NCBI GenBank assembly: GCA_002695905.1
Contig: NZQM01000151.1
Location: 1 to 64,000, forward strand
Length of the DNA stretch: 64,000 nucleotides
From: Parvibaculum sp.
GTDB lineage: Bacteria; Pseudomonadota; Alphaproteobacteria; Parvibaculales; Parvibaculaceae
Direction: 5' to 3'
Position 1 is the first letter of the stretch, and the number at the start of each line of letters is the position of its first letter. This document shows, in pieces, positions 61,980 through 64,000 of this stretch. Both the position numbers and the translations under genes were made by a program. The notes under the pieces are model-generated. The model saw nothing but the letters and a program-made list of their open reading frames with translations. It was not told the DNA's origin and did no database searches.

Positions 61980-63788
61980 ATGCACCCTTATCGCAGCCAC
62001 ACATGTGGCGAGCTCACCAAATCAAATGTCGACGAGACTGTGCGCCTATCAGGCTGGGTCCACCGGAAGCGTGATCACGGCGGTCTGCTGTTTATCGATT
62101 TGCGCGATCATTATGGTCTGACCCAGCTGGTATTTGATCCAGATATGGGCGACGGCTTCAAGCTGGCTGAGCGTGTCCGCGCCGAATCTGTCATGCGCAT
62201 CGATGGACCTGTGGTCGCCCGGTCTGAGGACACGGTGAACGCCAACCTCCCAACAGGCGCGATTGAAATTCTGGTAAAAGACGCTGAGATCCTGTCGCAA
62301 GCTCAGGAGCTTCCGCTGCCTGTATTCGGTGAGCCTGAATATCCCGAAGATATTCGGCTGCGGAACCGTTTCCTGGACCTGCGCCGCGAAGGCCTTCATG
62401 AGCGTATCGTCTTGCGTTCCAAACTCATTCGCGCCATGCGCAATTCCATGGAAGATCAGGGGTTCCTTGACTACCAGACCCCGATCCTGACGGCATCGAG
62501 CCCAGAAGGCGCGCGCGATTTTCTGGTGCCGAGTCGTCTGCACCCGGGTAAATTCTATGCTCTGCCACAGGCCCCTCAACAGTTTAAGCAGCTGACCATG
62601 GTTGCAGGCTTTGACCGCTATTATCAGATCGCTGCCTGCTTCCGCGATGAGGACGCGCGCGCGGACAGGTCAGCCGGTGAGTTCTATCAGCTCGACGTTG
62701 AGATGAGCTTCATCGAGCAGGACGAAGTCTTCGACGTGATGGAGAAAGTGGCTGCGGACACGTTCGGCGCTTTTGCAGGAAAAATGGCGACACCGCGGTT
62801 GGCCGACAAAGCACCTTTCATCCGCATTCCGTACAAAGAGTCGATGCTGAAATACGGCAATGACAAGCCCGACTTGCGCAATCCGATTGAAATCGTCGAC
62901 ATCACGGAATTCTTCACACCCGAGGAAGTCACCTTCAAAGCCTTTAAAAATGTGATCGCTCAAGGCGGGATCGTGCGTGGCATCCCGGCACCAGGTGCGG
63001 GGGATCGGCCACGCTCCTTCTTTGACAAGCTCAACGATTGGGCCCGGAAGGACCAGGGCGCCGCAGGCCTTGGCTACATCGTCTTTGAAGAGGTGGACGG
63101 CGCGCTGGCGGGCAAGGGCCCCATCGCCAAATTCTTCCCTGCAGATATCCTTCAAGGCATGGCGGCAAAAGCAGGTATCAAAGCCGGCGATGCACTCTTC
63201 TTTGCTTGTGACAAGGAGGCTGCCGCTACAGCTCTGGCAGGCAATGCGCGGACCCGGATTGGGACAGAGCTTGATCTGATTGAGAAAGACGTCTTCCGCT
63301 TCTGTTGGATCACCGATTACCCGATCTACGAATTTGACGAGACGGAAGGCAAGGTCGACTTCTCTCATAACCCGTTTTCTATGCCTGTGGGCGGTTTGGA
63401 AGCCCTCAACACCCAGGATCCGCTGGACGTGATGGGCCAGCAGTATGACCTGGTCTGTAATGGTTATGAGCTGGGCTCAGGTGCTATCCGGAACGCTGAC
63501 CCGGAATGCATGCTGAAAGCGTTTGAAATTGCCGGGCACGCTCGGGAAGACACGGAGAAGAATTTCGCAGGCATGTTGAATGCCTTCCGTTTCGGTGCGC
63601 CCCCTCACGGAGGCATTGCTTTGGGCGTAGACCGCATCGTAATGCTGCTGGCAGACCAGGCCAACATTCGCGAAGTGACCATGTATCCGATGAACCAGCA
63701 GGCGGAAGACCTGCTGATGGGGGCACCATCCGAGCCGACCAATCATCAGCTGCGTGAGCTGCATCTCCGTCACATTCCACCGTCATAA
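61980..63788 (+). CDS. aspS: Aspartyl-tRNA synthetase
   Basis: [80 protein letters not shown]. Confidence 0.99.
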   Translation: MHPYRSHTCGELTKSNVDETVRLSGWVHRKRDHGGLLFIDLRDHYGLTQLVFDPDMGDGFKLAERVRAESVMRIDGPVVARSEDTVNANLPTGAIEILVKDAEILSQAQELPLPVFGEPEYPEDIRLRNRFLDLRREGLHERIVLRSKLIRAMRNSMEDQGFLDYQTPILTASSPEGARDFLVPSRLHPGKFYALPQAPQQFKQLTMVAGFDRYYQIAACFRDEDARADRSAGEFYQLDVEMSFIEQDEVFDVMEKVAADTFGAFAGKMATPRLADKAPFIRIPYKESMLKYGNDKPDLRNPIEIVDITEFFTPEEVTFKAFKNVIAQGGIVRGIPAPGAGDRPRSFFDKLNDWARKDQGAAGLGYIVFEEVDGALAGKGPIAKFFPADILQGMAAKAGIKAGDALFFACDKEAAATALAGNARTRIGTELDLIEKDVFRFCWITDYPIYEFDETEGKVDFSHNPFSMPVGGLEALNTQDPLDVMGQQYDLVCNGYELGSGAIRNADPECMLKAFEIAGHAREDTEKNFAGMLNAFRFGAPPHGGIALGVDRIVMLLADQANIREVTMYPMNQQAEDLLMGAPSEPTNHQLRELHLRHIPPS

Positions 63789-64000
63789 GAAAAACCTCAC
63801 AGCCCAGGGGTCGGCCGACCGCCTCCGCTCGGTGAAGCGCCGTAAACTTGCCAGCTTCTGCTTCATCTGCCGCGCGTCAAGAAACCGCTTTGCATCTGGA
63901 AAGCGGGATCGCATCTCCGTTATATCCGTTAACTGATCATCTGCCAAACCCAGAGTGGCATGAACGATCGACTAGGGCCAATCCCCCGAAGGGGACGCGA

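Noticed and set aside
63783-63971. Minus-strand open frame ([62 protein letters not shown]) past aspS
   Set aside because: Composition looks coding-like, but it is preceded by an in-frame TAG, has no good start, overlaps the aspS stop and lies at the window edge. It could be a gene remnant; more downstream sequence is needed.
63983-63994. CCCC-TTCG-GGGG hairpin (minus strand) at the window end
   Set aside because: Possible structured RNA or terminator, but the context is cut off by the window edge.
1-64000. CRISPR arrays, rRNA, prophage or transposon genes
   Set aside because: No regularly spaced repeats, rRNA-like sequence, integrase, transposase or phage structural genes were found on reading both strands and the ORF list.

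Overview
The window is a dense, mostly core-genome chromosomal segment of an alphaproteobacterium. The lineage is inferred from gene content and synteny: alr-mlaE-mlaF-radA-cvpA-purF, rpsF-rpsR-DUF2232-rplI, fabD-fabG-acpP-fabF-mltG-yicC-gmk, rsmA-pdxA-surA-lptD-lptG-lptF, pepA-holC, purN-purM, perM-like-hda-ppk-ppx, and rnd/aspS. About 56 protein-coding genes are supported. I saw no rRNA, no convincing tRNA, no CRISPR array, and no transposase, integrase or phage gene. The only clearly accessory-looking part is about 1.55-7.4 kb: an AT-richer lipoprotein gene directly behind guaA, then MarR/cytochrome P450/SnoaL-like genes. No obvious novel multi-gene system is present. The signals most worth a second look are: (1) a near-copy of the guaA 3' end about 1.15 kb downstream, bracketing the lipoprotein gene, which could be an integration scar; (2) a dispersed palindromic intergenic repeat with six recognisable copies, two of them followed by a second shared hairpin; (3) three consecutive perfect hairpins upstream of panB; (4) a strong intrinsic terminator inside the ribosomal-protein cluster between rpsR and DUF2232/rplI, together with unusual low-complexity tails on S6 and L9; (5) a hairpin-rich rpsF/fabD intergenic region. 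All calls come from reading the sequence and the supplied ORF translations; no database search was run.
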